From the NCBI RefSeq assembly GCF_017877055.1, contig NZ_JAGIPG010000003.1, positions 682,001 to 746,000 of the forward strand: a stretch of DNA of 64,000 nucleotides, in the 5' to 3' direction. Below the pieces are notes generated by a model. The model saw only the letters and a list, made by a program, of their open reading frames with translations, had not been told where the DNA came from and made no database searches. This document shows, piece after piece, positions 33,998-41,607 of the stretch (positions are counted from its first letter, which is position 1; each line of letters begins with the position of its first letter). Origin of the DNA: Neorhizobium galegae. GTDB lineage: Bacteria; Pseudomonadota; Alphaproteobacteria; Rhizobiales; Rhizobiaceae. A program made the translations under genes and the position numbers.

Positions 33998-34447
33998 ATG
34001 GCTCTTCAATCCACCACCCGCTCCCGCCTGATCATTCCGGCGCTCGCCCCTGTCTATACCTCCGCCCATGAGATCGTCGAGACGATCCTGCGCGTGACGG
34101 CCGGCGTGCTGCTGGTCACCCATGGTTTCGGCAAGATCACCAATCCGTTCGGCGCGGTCGGCATGGTGGAAAGTCTCGGCTTCTATCCGGGCGCCTTCTG
34201 GTCGCCGCTGCTCTCCGCCACGGAATTCTTCGGGGGCATCCTCGTCGCCATCGGCCTCTTCACCCGCCCGGCCTCCTTCGCGGCGATGATCGTGCTTCTG
34301 GTCACCGTTTATTTCCATGGCATCGCACAGAACCAGGGTCTCGCCGGCGCGGAGAAATCCATTCTGTGGGCGGCAATCTTCCTGTTCTTCGCCCTGCGCG
34401 GCGGCAATAGCCAATCGGTCGACGCCCGCCTCGGCCGGACGTTCTAA
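33998..34447 (+). CDS. DoxX family membrane protein
   Basis: A 149-residue protein with four predicted membrane helices. The DoxX pattern is visible in ILRVTAGVLLVTHGFGKI, LLSATEFFGGILVAIGLFTR and FLFFALRGGNSQSVDARLG. The family is related to the subunit of thiosulfate:quinone oxidoreductase and is linked in some bacteria with redox or surfactant stress, but this member's function is unknown. AAGAGGT precedes the start. It ends at a hairpin shared with the convergent dehydrogenase gene. Confidence 0.88.
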   Translation: MALQSTTRSRLIIPALAPVYTSAHEIVETILRVTAGVLLVTHGFGKITNPFGAVGMVESLGFYPGAFWSPLLSATEFFGGILVAIGLFTRPASFAAMIVLLVTVYFHGIAQNQGLAGAEKSILWAAIFLFFALRGGNSQSVDARLGRTF

Positions 34448-34459
34448 CCTCGCTATCAC

Positions 34460-34487
34460 GGCTGAGCCTCGCCCGGGCTCAGCCTTT
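34460..34487 (+). terminator. Terminator-like hairpin after doxX-type gene
   Basis: GGCTGAGCC (34460-34468) pairs perfectly with GGCTCAGCC (34476-34484), followed by TTT. The right arm covers the stop codon of the convergent minus-strand gene. Confidence 0.5.
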
Positions 34488-35348
34488 CCCTTCGAGCGCC
34501 AACCGCACGACGGTGCCGAGATCAGCCTCGGCAAACCCAAGCGCCGCCGCTTTCTCGAAGCTGGCGCGCGCCGCCTGAATGGCCGGGGTCGCGACGCCAA
34601 GCCCGCGGGCAAGATCAAGAACCACCTCCATGTCCTTCAGCACGCCGGCGACCGGAAAACCGACCGCCTCGGTCTCGCCGAGTATGACAGGAAGCCGAGA
34701 CCGCATGGCCGGGCTCGCCGCCGGGCTGCCGGAGAGGATTTCGATCATCTTGTCGCGCCCAAGCCCCGCCTTGCCACCGAGTTCGACGGCTTCCTTCATG
34801 ATCTGCCACAGCCCCATCAGCATCATGTTGTTGACGAGTTTGGCGGACGCGCCGTCGCCCAGCGTCCCGACATGGTGAATCCTGTTGGAGAGACTTTCCG
34901 CGACCGGCAGGAATCGCTGAAAATCCTTCTCCGCGCCGCCGATATAAAGGCCGACCGTGCCCGCCAGCAGCATTTCCGGCCCGCCGGAAATCGGCGCATC
35001 GAGGAGGGCCGCCTCCGCCTCGCCCATGGCGGCTTCATGGGCGCGCAGCGTCTGGGGACTGACGGTGCTGGTATCGACGATCAGCTTGCCAGCGAGATCG
35101 GCGGCAGTGAACTCACCGAGCATGGCGTGCACCGCGGCATCGTCGAGCAGTGCCAGAATGACGATATCCGAAGCATCGAGAAGTGCGGCCAGATCGTCGG
35201 AGGCGGCGATCCCGAGGGTCGTCGCCTTGTCGGGCGAAAGACCGCTGCGCGTCCATCCCGCCACCGCAAATCCCTGCGTTGAAAGGCGCCGGGCCATGGC
35301 GCTGCCCATCCGGCCGAGGCCGACGATACCAATCCGCTCTTTAATCAT
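34479..35348 (-). CDS. NAD(P)-dependent beta-hydroxyacid dehydrogenase (3-hydroxyisobutyrate dehydrogenase family)
   Basis: A 289-residue protein from ATG 35348; AGGA lies 8 bases upstream, inside a longer open frame. The Rossmann motif IGIVGLGRMGSAMARRL opens the protein, DAPISGGPEMLLAGT is the substrate-binding signature, and the catalytic lysine lies in GDGASAKLVNNMMLMG. The family includes 3-hydroxyisobutyrate, tartronate semialdehyde and glyoxylate/succinic-semialdehyde reductases. Neighbours give no pathway clue, so the substrate is open. Tartronate semialdehyde reduction would complement Hyi at 13556, but the genes are far apart. Confidence 0.87.
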   Translation of the reverse strand: MIKERIGIVGLGRMGSAMARRLSTQGFAVAGWTRSGLSPDKATTLGIAASDDLAALLDASDIVILALLDDAAVHAMLGEFTAADLAGKLIVDTSTVSPQTLRAHEAAMGEAEAALLDAPISGGPEMLLAGTVGLYIGGAEKDFQRFLPVAESLSNRIHHVGTLGDGASAKLVNNMMLMGLWQIMKEAVELGGKAGLGRDKMIEILSGSPAASPAMRSRLPVILGETEAVGFPVAGVLKDMEVVLDLARGLGVATPAIQAARASFEKAAALGFAEADLGTVVRLALEGKG

Positions 35349-35484
35349 GCGTTTGATCCTGCTCATGTCGTGTTCGCGAACTTTAAAGCAGAACATGCCG
35401 ATCTCGTCTTGTTCATTTTGCGTTGCGGGAGGATTGAGGAATATTTCATATTCGACATGAGTAATCTGAGGGAGCGGACAGACC

Positions 35485-35970
35485 ATGAGTGAAATATTCG
35501 AAGGCGGCTGCTTCTGCGGCAAGGTCCGCTATCGCATGCATGGGCGGCCGATGTTCATTCATTGCTGCCATTGCACCGATTGCCAACATCAGACAGGCGG
35601 CGCCTTTGCCATCAATGCGCTGGTCGAGGCCGACCGGGTCGAGATCACCGAGAGCCGGCCGGTCGCAGTGGCCATGAAGACCGATAGTGGCTTGCCCCAC
35701 GATATCTACCGCTGTCCGCAATGCCAGACAGCGGTCTGGAGCGACTATGGCCGGCGCCAATGGATGCTGTTCGTCCGGGTCCAGACGCTCGAAAGGCGCG
35801 CCGAGTTCTCACCCGACGTCCATATATTCACCCGCTCGAAGGTCGCCTGGGTCGGCCTGCCGGAAGGCGCCAATGTCTTCGAGGAATATTATAGTACGAA
35901 GGCGATGTGGCCGCCCGAAAGCCTTGCGCGACGCGAGGCCGCCCGGGTAAAGGCCGGGGCGGAACGCTGA
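35485..35970 (+). CDS. GFA family (DUF636) glutathione-dependent formaldehyde-activating-like protein
   Basis: A 161-residue zinc protein with the CENP-V/GFA motif set: GGCFCGKVRYRM, HCCHCTDCQHQTGG and the later YRCPQCQTAVW cysteines. The prototype Gfa was reported to bind glutathione and formaldehyde, but most members lack tested activity. It is followed after 23 bases by an acetyltransferase gene on the same strand. Confidence 0.88.
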   Translation: MSEIFEGGCFCGKVRYRMHGRPMFIHCCHCTDCQHQTGGAFAINALVEADRVEITESRPVAVAMKTDSGLPHDIYRCPQCQTAVWSDYGRRQWMLFVRVQTLERRAEFSPDVHIFTRSKVAWVGLPEGANVFEEYYSTKAMWPPESLARREAARVKAGAER

Positions 35971-35993
35971 AGCGGGAAGAGCCACGAGACAGG

Positions 35994-36548
35994 ATGGCAA
36001 GCGAACGCGAAAAGATGGCGGCCGGCGAATGGTATTGCTGCCTCGATCCGGAACTCGATGCGCTGAGGGACAAGGCGCGGATGGCCGTGCATGCGCATAA
36101 CACCATGTCGCCCGCCGCGCGGGGTGCGATGGCACCTGCCCTGGGCAAGTTGTTCGGCGCAGCGGCCGACGCGTTTCTGGAAGCGCCCTTCCACTGCGCC
36201 TACGGCTTCAATGTCTTTCTTGGGCAAGGCGTCTATCTGAATGCCGGCTGCACGATCCTCGATACCGCACCGGTCAGAATTGGTGCCCGCTCGATGCTGG
36301 GGCCGGGCGTGCAGCTTTATTGCGCGGATCACCACCGCGACCCCGTCCTGCGCGCTCAGGGTCTTGAGATCGGCCGCCCGATCAACATTGGCGCCGACGT
36401 CTGGATCGGTGGCGGCGCGATCATCCTCGGCGGCATCACGATCGGCGATGGGGCGATCGTCGGGGCTGGCTCGGTGGTGACGCGGGACGTGCCACCGGGC
36501 GCCACGGTTGTGGGAAATCCGGCGCGGTTGATCCCGCCGCGCGGCTGA
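35994..36548 (+). CDS. Sugar O-acetyltransferase (maltose/nodulation acetyltransferase family)
   Basis: A 184-residue left-handed beta-helix enzyme. The N-terminal SEREKMAAGEWYCCLDPELDAL block and the hexapeptide repeats (GVYLNAGCTILD, VRIGARSMLGPGVQLYCADH, INIGADVWIGGGAIILGG) match Maa/LacA/NodL proteins; the catalytic His is in YCADHHRD. These transfer acetyl from acetyl-CoA to a sugar hydroxyl. The acceptor cannot be read from sequence, and no nod genes are nearby, so NodL is not claimed. A start at 36015 is possible. Confidence 0.9.
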   Translation: MASEREKMAAGEWYCCLDPELDALRDKARMAVHAHNTMSPAARGAMAPALGKLFGAAADAFLEAPFHCAYGFNVFLGQGVYLNAGCTILDTAPVRIGARSMLGPGVQLYCADHHRDPVLRAQGLEIGRPINIGADVWIGGGAIILGGITIGDGAIVGAGSVVTRDVPPGATVVGNPARLIPPRG

Positions 36549-36676
36549 TATCAGAACATCTCCGCGCGTAAAGATTGGATTCAGCATTTTTTGGTAATTT
36601 TCCGTTAGCAATTCCTGTCAGGGGTTTATCGACGGCAGGGGCGGCCGTCTTTGTTGTCTTGCGTACGGGTCTCAAA

Positions 36677-37750
36677 ATGCGTTTATCGGCTGTGCCAGCA
36701 CTCCTCGTCACCTGCCTCGCCTTGGCGGGCTGCGCCTCGGCATCCGGTCCGGACGAGTTGGTGGCCAATGTCGCAACCCAGGAGAAGACGGGCTCAGTCG
36801 ATCTGCCCGCCGCCCCCGTCCCATCGGTCGGTGTCGGCAAGACCTCGCGGATCGGCGCGGTGCAAGCGCCCCGGCAGCAGACCTTACCGCAACAGCAGGA
36901 TATCGCCTGGACCGGCGCGATGCCGGCGCCGCAGGCCTTTGCGCGGGAAACCACGGTCGGCATGCCGCTTCCAGCCGAGCGGCCGGTTGCCATGCTGGTG
37001 CCCGACGAGCCAGCGCTGGAAACCGTACCCCGCAGGGGGCGCATGCAGATCTACAGCCGCCAGTTCCGCGATGCCAAGCCGATCAATTTCGGCAGGGTCT
37101 CGCCGAGAAGCTATCCGGTGCACGGCGTCGACGTGTCGCGCTGGCAGGGCGACATCGACTGGGCGAGGCTTCGGACCCAGGGCGCCAACTTCGCCTATAT
37201 CAAAGCCACCGACGGCGGCGACCACCTCGATCCGATGTTCAGGACCAATTGGCGAAGAGCCAAGGAGGCCGGCATCAGGCGTGGCGCCTATCATTTCTTC
37301 TACTGGTGCCGCACCGCCGGCGAACAGGCCGACTGGTTCATCCGCAACGTCCCGCGCGATCCCGACGCGCTGCCGCCCGTGATCGACGTCGAATGGAATG
37401 GCGAGTCGAACTGCAAGGCGAAACTTTCCCGCGCCCGGGTGCTCGAAAAGATGCAGGTCTTCATGGACAAGCTGGAGCGCCATTACGGCCAGCGGCCAAT
37501 CATCTACACGGCACCGGATTTCTACGAGGACAACCTGTCCGGCGAACTGCTCAACTATCCCTTCTGGCTGCGCGCGGTCGCCCAGCATCCCTCGAAGGTC
37601 TATCCAGGTCGCAGGTGGCTGTTCTGGCAATATTCAGGCTCAGGCCTGTCGCACGGCGTCGACGGCAAGATCGACCTCAACGCCTTCCACGGTTCGGAAG
37701 AGCAGTGGCACAACTGGGTGTCACCGCGCACGACGATTGCGCAGAATTAG
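36677..37750 (+). CDS. GH25 muramidase-like lipoprotein
   Basis: A 357-residue protein from ATG 36677. The first 18 residues are a lipoprotein signal (LLVTCLALAGC), followed by a ~130-residue low-complexity linker and a GH25 lysozyme domain from ~150: YPVHGVDVSRWQGDIDWARL, FAYIKATDGGDHLDP, GAYHFFYWCRTAGEQA and the catalytic pair in VIDVEWNGES. GH25 enzymes cleave the MurNAc-GlcNAc bond of peptidoglycan. As a lipoprotein it would act from a periplasmic membrane anchor, in cell-wall remodelling rather than phage lysis. Confidence 0.92.
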   Translation: MRLSAVPALLVTCLALAGCASASGPDELVANVATQEKTGSVDLPAAPVPSVGVGKTSRIGAVQAPRQQTLPQQQDIAWTGAMPAPQAFARETTVGMPLPAERPVAMLVPDEPALETVPRRGRMQIYSRQFRDAKPINFGRVSPRSYPVHGVDVSRWQGDIDWARLRTQGANFAYIKATDGGDHLDPMFRTNWRRAKEAGIRRGAYHFFYWCRTAGEQADWFIRNVPRDPDALPPVIDVEWNGESNCKAKLSRARVLEKMQVFMDKLERHYGQRPIIYTAPDFYEDNLSGELLNYPFWLRAVAQHPSKVYPGRRWLFWQYSGSGLSHGVDGKIDLNAFHGSEEQWHNWVSPRTTIAQN

Positions 37751-37923
37751 ACGCCCAGAACGAGAGACACAAAAGAACAGGCGCGCAGGACCTGCGAAAA
37801 CCGGCCCCGCGCGCTCCCCTGGAGGTAACGTCAATGTGGCTGGCGACGTTTCCAAATCCCGGGTTACGCGCGCTCGGACAAGAATAGCTGACGAGTGAGC
37901 CCCGGCTGACAACTCACGGCCCG

Positions 37924-39330
37924 CTATCCGCCGAGGTCGTCGAGCGCCCGCCCGAGGCTCTGGAATATCCTCGCATCCTCCGATTGCGCCACGTTGAAGC
38001 GCAGGAAGCTGCCGGCGTTCTGGGAGAGGCTGAATGCGTTGCCCGGAGCCATCACGATATTGTCGGCAAGGCAGGCGCGCGCCACATCTGCCGCCTCTAT
38101 CCCGTCCGGAAGCCTGCACCAGAGAAACAGGCCTGCGCGCGGCTGAAGCCAAGGCGTGATGCCAAGCGTTGCAAGACGCCCTGTCGTCGCCTCCATTGCC
38201 CGCGAAAGCCGGACGCGCAACTCTTCCAGATGTTTCCGGTAGCTGCCGTCGGTCAGCAGCAGCAATACGAGATCGGAAGACAGCCGGCCCGCCGCGAAGC
38301 TCGTGGCGATCTTCAGATCGACGAGGCCCTCGATCCATTCCCGCCTGGCGGCGATGAAGCCGCAACGCGCCGAAGCCGACAGCGTCTTCGAAAAGCTGCC
38401 GATCTGCACCACCCGGTCGAGCCCGTCGAAGGCGGCAAGGCGCGGCGACGGCTCATGTTCCAGATCCGCGAAGATGTCGTCCTCGATGATCGTCAGCCCG
38501 GCCCGGTCGGCGAGTTTCAGCAACCGGTGCGCCACCACCGGCGAAAGCGTCGCGCCGGTCGGATTGTGGATCGCCGAATTGGTGATGTAGAGCCGCGGCT
38601 TGTGTTCCTCGAGCGCCTTTCCGAAAGCCTCGATATCCGGCCCGGCCGGCGTCATCGGCACGCCGACGACTTTTGCGCGATGCGCACGCAGCAGCGCGTG
38701 GAAATTGAAGTAGCACGGATCATCGACCAGGACCGCATCGCCGGGCTCGATCAGAAAACGGCAGAGAAGGTCGATCGCCTGGGTGCCTGATTCCGTGAGG
38801 ATGATCTGGTCCGGGGCGGCCGGTATGCCGTGCTTGCCCATGCGCCGGGAAAGGAGCTGCCGCAATTGCGGCGAACCGAGCGGCGTGCCGTAGTCCGACA
38901 GGACCCGGTCCTCGCTGCGCGACAGGCTGCGCAAAGCCCTTCGGATCGCCGCCTCGGGCATCCAGGAGGGCGGCAACCAGCCGCAACCGGGCTTCAACAG
39001 GTCGCCATCCTCCAGCGCCTGGCGTGATACCCAGAATGGATCGACGGCCCGGTCGAGTTTCGGGCCGATCTCGGAGAGCGACAGGGGCGCCAGCGGGCTC
39101 GACACGTAGAAACCCGACCCCGGCCGGGAGCGGATCAGCCCCTCCGCGGTCAGCCGCTCATAGGCTTCCACCACCGTCGAGGCGGAGACATGCATCGCCT
39201 TGGCGAAGGCGCGCACCGAAGGAAGCCGTGCGCCGGGCACCAGCCCGCGGCCGGCGATGCGGCTGCGGATCTCCCCCATGACGGCCCCGATACGCTGGCC
39301 GCCGCCCTTCTGTTCCGCCCTTGTATCCAC
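37924..39330 (-). CDS. MocR-type regulator (GntR-HTH fused to aminotransferase domain)
   Basis: A 468-residue protein from GTG 39330, with GGAG seven bases upstream; the frame is open farther to 39510 without family similarity. Winged helix at ~10-75 (RIAGRGLVPGARLPSVRAFA, HVSASTVVEAYERLTAEGL), then a class I aminotransferase fold with PLP lysine in GSFSKTLSASARCGF and Asp in IIEDDIFADLEHEP. Such proteins usually act as PLP-dependent regulators of amine, vitamin or transport genes. It is divergent from an EamA exporter gene, its most likely target. Confidence 0.92.
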   Translation of the reverse strand: MDTRAEQKGGGQRIGAVMGEIRSRIAGRGLVPGARLPSVRAFAKAMHVSASTVVEAYERLTAEGLIRSRPGSGFYVSSPLAPLSLSEIGPKLDRAVDPFWVSRQALEDGDLLKPGCGWLPPSWMPEAAIRRALRSLSRSEDRVLSDYGTPLGSPQLRQLLSRRMGKHGIPAAPDQIILTESGTQAIDLLCRFLIEPGDAVLVDDPCYFNFHALLRAHRAKVVGVPMTPAGPDIEAFGKALEEHKPRLYITNSAIHNPTGATLSPVVAHRLLKLADRAGLTIIEDDIFADLEHEPSPRLAAFDGLDRVVQIGSFSKTLSASARCGFIAARREWIEGLVDLKIATSFAAGRLSSDLVLLLLTDGSYRKHLEELRVRLSRAMEATTGRLATLGITPWLQPRAGLFLWCRLPDGIEAADVARACLADNIVMAPGNAFSLSQNAGSFLRFNVAQSEDARIFQSLGRALDDLGG

Positions 39331-39494
39331 CGTACTGCTCCACAAACCATAACAGTTTCTGGAAATTGTATCGCATTGTCTCTGGCGCCGCCATGGCTTG
39401 CGGCCGATAGCGGGAAATACCCAAGGAATGCCTGCGATGAACGTCAAAGGGAGACGTTCAGGGCGATGCTTGGCAAAAATACAGGAGACTTTGG

Positions 39495-40358
39495 ATGAAC
39501 AACACGACAAGCGGCTGGATCAGCGGTTTCGTTGGCGTTTTGATCTTCAGCGGGTCGCTTCCCGCCACCCGAATTGCCGTTGCTGATTTCGATCCGCTGT
39601 TCCTGACCGTGGCGCGCGCCACGATCGCCGGGCTGCTCGCCATATGCCTGCTTTTGGCCTTTCGCGAAAAACGCCCGGCCCGGTCCGATCTTCTGCCGCT
39701 GGCCGTCGTCTCGCTCGGCGTCGTCATCGGCTTCCCGCTGCTGACGGCGCTGGCGCTGAAACACATCACCTCGGCTCACTCCATCGTGTTCGTCGGCCTG
39801 CTGCCGCTGTCGACGGCGACCTTCGGGGTGCTGAGGGGCGGCGAGCGCCCGAAAGCCGTCTTCTGGTTATTCTCCTGTCTCGGCAGTGCCATCGTCGTCG
39901 GCTTCGCGCTGTTTCAAGAAGAGGCTGCGTCCTCGGTCGGCGATCTCCTGATGCTGGGGGCGATCATCGCCTGCGGGCTGGGCTATGCGGAAGGTGCCAG
40001 CTTGTCGCGCAAGCTCGGCGGCTGGCAGGTCATCTCCTGGGCGCTGGCACTTTCCCTGCCGGTCATGCTAGCTCTGTCGCTCGCCGCGATGCCGGCTTCA
40101 TTCCCGGATATCGACAGCACGTCCTGGTTCGGTCTCGCTTATGTCTCGCTGTTCAGCATGCTGATCGGATTCATCTTCTGGTACCGCGGCCTGGCGCTCG
40201 GCGGCATTGCGGGGGTAAGCCAGCTGCAGCTTCTTCAGCCCTTTTTCGGCCTGGTTCTGGCCGCCGCCCTTCTCGGCGAAAAGGTCAGTCTCGGCATGTT
40301 CGCGGCGACGCTTGCGGTGGTTGCCTGCGTAGCAGGCGCCAAGCGATTTGCACGTTAA
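39495..40358 (+). CDS. EamA/DMT family transporter
   Basis: A 287-residue inner-membrane protein with ten predicted helices in two EamA repeats (SGSLPATRIAVADFDPLFLT in the first; YVSLFSMLIGFIFWYRGLALG and QLLQPFFGLVLAAALLGEKV in the second). DMT proteins export amino acids or other small metabolites. CAGGAG precedes the start, and the 164-base divergent gap to the MocR gene probably holds the shared control sites. Confidence 0.92.
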   Translation: MNNTTSGWISGFVGVLIFSGSLPATRIAVADFDPLFLTVARATIAGLLAICLLLAFREKRPARSDLLPLAVVSLGVVIGFPLLTALALKHITSAHSIVFVGLLPLSTATFGVLRGGERPKAVFWLFSCLGSAIVVGFALFQEEAASSVGDLLMLGAIIACGLGYAEGASLSRKLGGWQVISWALALSLPVMLALSLAAMPASFPDIDSTSWFGLAYVSLFSMLIGFIFWYRGLALGGIAGVSQLQLLQPFFGLVLAAALLGEKVSLGMFAATLAVVACVAGAKRFAR

Positions 40359-40445
40359 TTCGGCACGATCTGCTTTCGTCGTTCACGAATTCGGGAACCA
40401 AACGCGCACCGGGGCATTGTCAGGCTGCAGAAGGAGGAAGCAATC

Positions 40446-40772
40446 ATGACTTTTGATCCCAATGACAGAAAGTTCGAAACGCGCGATCCGGACCTCCGGG
40501 CAACGGAAGTCCGTCGCAGTAGCAGCTCTTCGTGGGTGCCGTGGGTCGCCGTGATCGCCGTCATTCTGGTCGGCGCATTCGTATGGTCGCAGATGGGCGG
40601 TTCCTCGACCGACCCGCAGACCACGTCTTCGACCAACCCGCCGGTAACCGACAACTCCAAGTCGTCACCCGCACCGGCACCGATCACCCCGGCGGCTCCG
40701 CCGGCAGCTAGCCCTGCTCCGGCCACTCCGCCGGCCGGTGGTGCAACTGGCGGCACCGGTACGCAGCCGTAA
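40446..40772 (+). CDS. Small single-span membrane protein with Pro/Ala/Thr-rich tail
   Basis: A 108-residue protein: charged N-terminal ~30 residues, one membrane helix (WVPWVAVIAVILVGAFVW) and a ~55-residue tail made largely of Pro, Ala, Thr and Ser (PAPAPITPAAPPAASPAPAT). The tail is probably periplasmic and extended. The AAGGAGG ribosome binding site and the strong terminator after it support a real, well-translated gene. No function can be assigned. Confidence 0.75.
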   Translation: MTFDPNDRKFETRDPDLRATEVRRSSSSSWVPWVAVIAVILVGAFVWSQMGGSSTDPQTTSSTNPPVTDNSKSSPAPAPITPAAPPAASPAPATPPAGGATGGTGTQP

Positions 40773-40794
40773 GATTGGTGCTTGAGAGATACCC

Positions 40795-40828
40795 AAAGCT
40801 GTCCGCCTTTCGAGGCGGGCGGCTTTTC
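40795..40828 (+). terminator. Rho-independent terminator
   Basis: AAAGCTGTCCGCCT (40795-40808) pairs with AGGCGGGCGGCTTT (40813-40826) through 14 base pairs including two G-U pairs, with a TTCG tetraloop and TTTTCC at the end. It ends the small membrane protein gene and may also serve the convergent DUF2161 gene. Confidence 0.88.
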
Positions 40829-40875
40829 CAATTGGCAGAGAATGCCCGAGAGGCTTCTTTCCAAACTGTGCGGGG

Positions 40876-41571
40876 CTATTCGCCGATATCGTTTGGCAGG
40901 GTCTGCCCGATTTGGCCCGACACCGTTTGCGGCCAGCGCTCCAGCGCCTGCCGCCCCACATCCGTCAGTCCATAGATCCCCTTGTCGATGCGCTCGAACC
41001 AGCCGTAATAGTTGGCGCGAAGGATCGTGCCGGCAGTGGGCGCCGCCTGCTTCATGTCGCGCGGCCGAAGCGGGCCGCAGGCAAGCGCCGAGGCGCAGGC
41101 GAGCGCCTGCTGACGATAGGCGGTCATCACCGGCACCTTCGTGCTGCCACCGACGGCTGGATCGCCTTTGCGTTTCCGATGTTCATTGACCAGCCGCGTG
41201 CGCCGTTTCGGGTTGGTGCGCGGCATGGGCGAAACCGAACTGACCAGCACGCTCACATCGCCCTGATCGGAGACGCCGAGCATGCCGATTCCGAGCCGGC
41301 GGCAGAGATCGCGATACCGCTTGTCGGCCTCCCGGCCCCTGCCATTGGCGGAAATCCGGGCAGCGATCCAGACCTCGTCCGAAACCCCAGCCCGGTCGAC
41401 CGCCTGCAGGATCAGTTCGAGATTGAACGTGAGCTTCAGCTCGCAGATCACCACGACCGGCGGATCAGCCTCGCTCAACCCCACCAGATCGCAACCACCC
41501 ACCTCCCCCTTAACCTCGTATCCGAAGCTCTCGAGAAAGGTTTTGACGGGGAGATAAAGCGAAGTTTCCAT
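40876..41571 (-). CDS. DUF2161 family protein, PD-(D/E)XK nuclease-like
   Basis: A 231-residue protein. The N-terminal ~100 residues show a restriction-nuclease-like core: LPVKTFLESFGYEVKGEVG, then GCDLVGL and VVICELKLTFN, giving the D...E-x-K pattern. The C-terminal half looks like a winged helix (AAPTAGTILRANYYGWFERI, YGLTDVGRQALERW). The family is widespread in Rhizobiales and is labelled a putative phosphodiesterase; the target is unknown. It is a single gene upstream of the ABC exporter, read in the same direction. Confidence 0.82.
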   Translation of the reverse strand: METSLYLPVKTFLESFGYEVKGEVGGCDLVGLSEADPPVVVICELKLTFNLELILQAVDRAGVSDEVWIAARISANGRGREADKRYRDLCRRLGIGMLGVSDQGDVSVLVSSVSPMPRTNPKRRTRLVNEHRKRKGDPAVGGSTKVPVMTAYRQQALACASALACGPLRPRDMKQAAPTAGTILRANYYGWFERIDKGIYGLTDVGRQALERWPQTVSGQIGQTLPNDIGE

Positions 41572-41607
41572 GCGATCCGGCGGCAGTGAATCAGTCCATG
41601 GACATTA

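Noticed and set aside
34479..35522. Longer N-terminus of the beta-hydroxyacid dehydrogenase
   Set aside because: The Rossmann motif starts right after the ATG at 35348, which also has the best ribosome binding site.
35994..36548. Nodulation protein NodL
   Set aside because: Same acetyltransferase family, but no other nod genes or nod box nearby.
37834..37887. 17-codon frame with a GGAGGT ribosome binding site between the GH25 and MocR genes
   Set aside because: Good initiation signal but very short, no gene behind it to regulate on the plus strand, and no family evidence.
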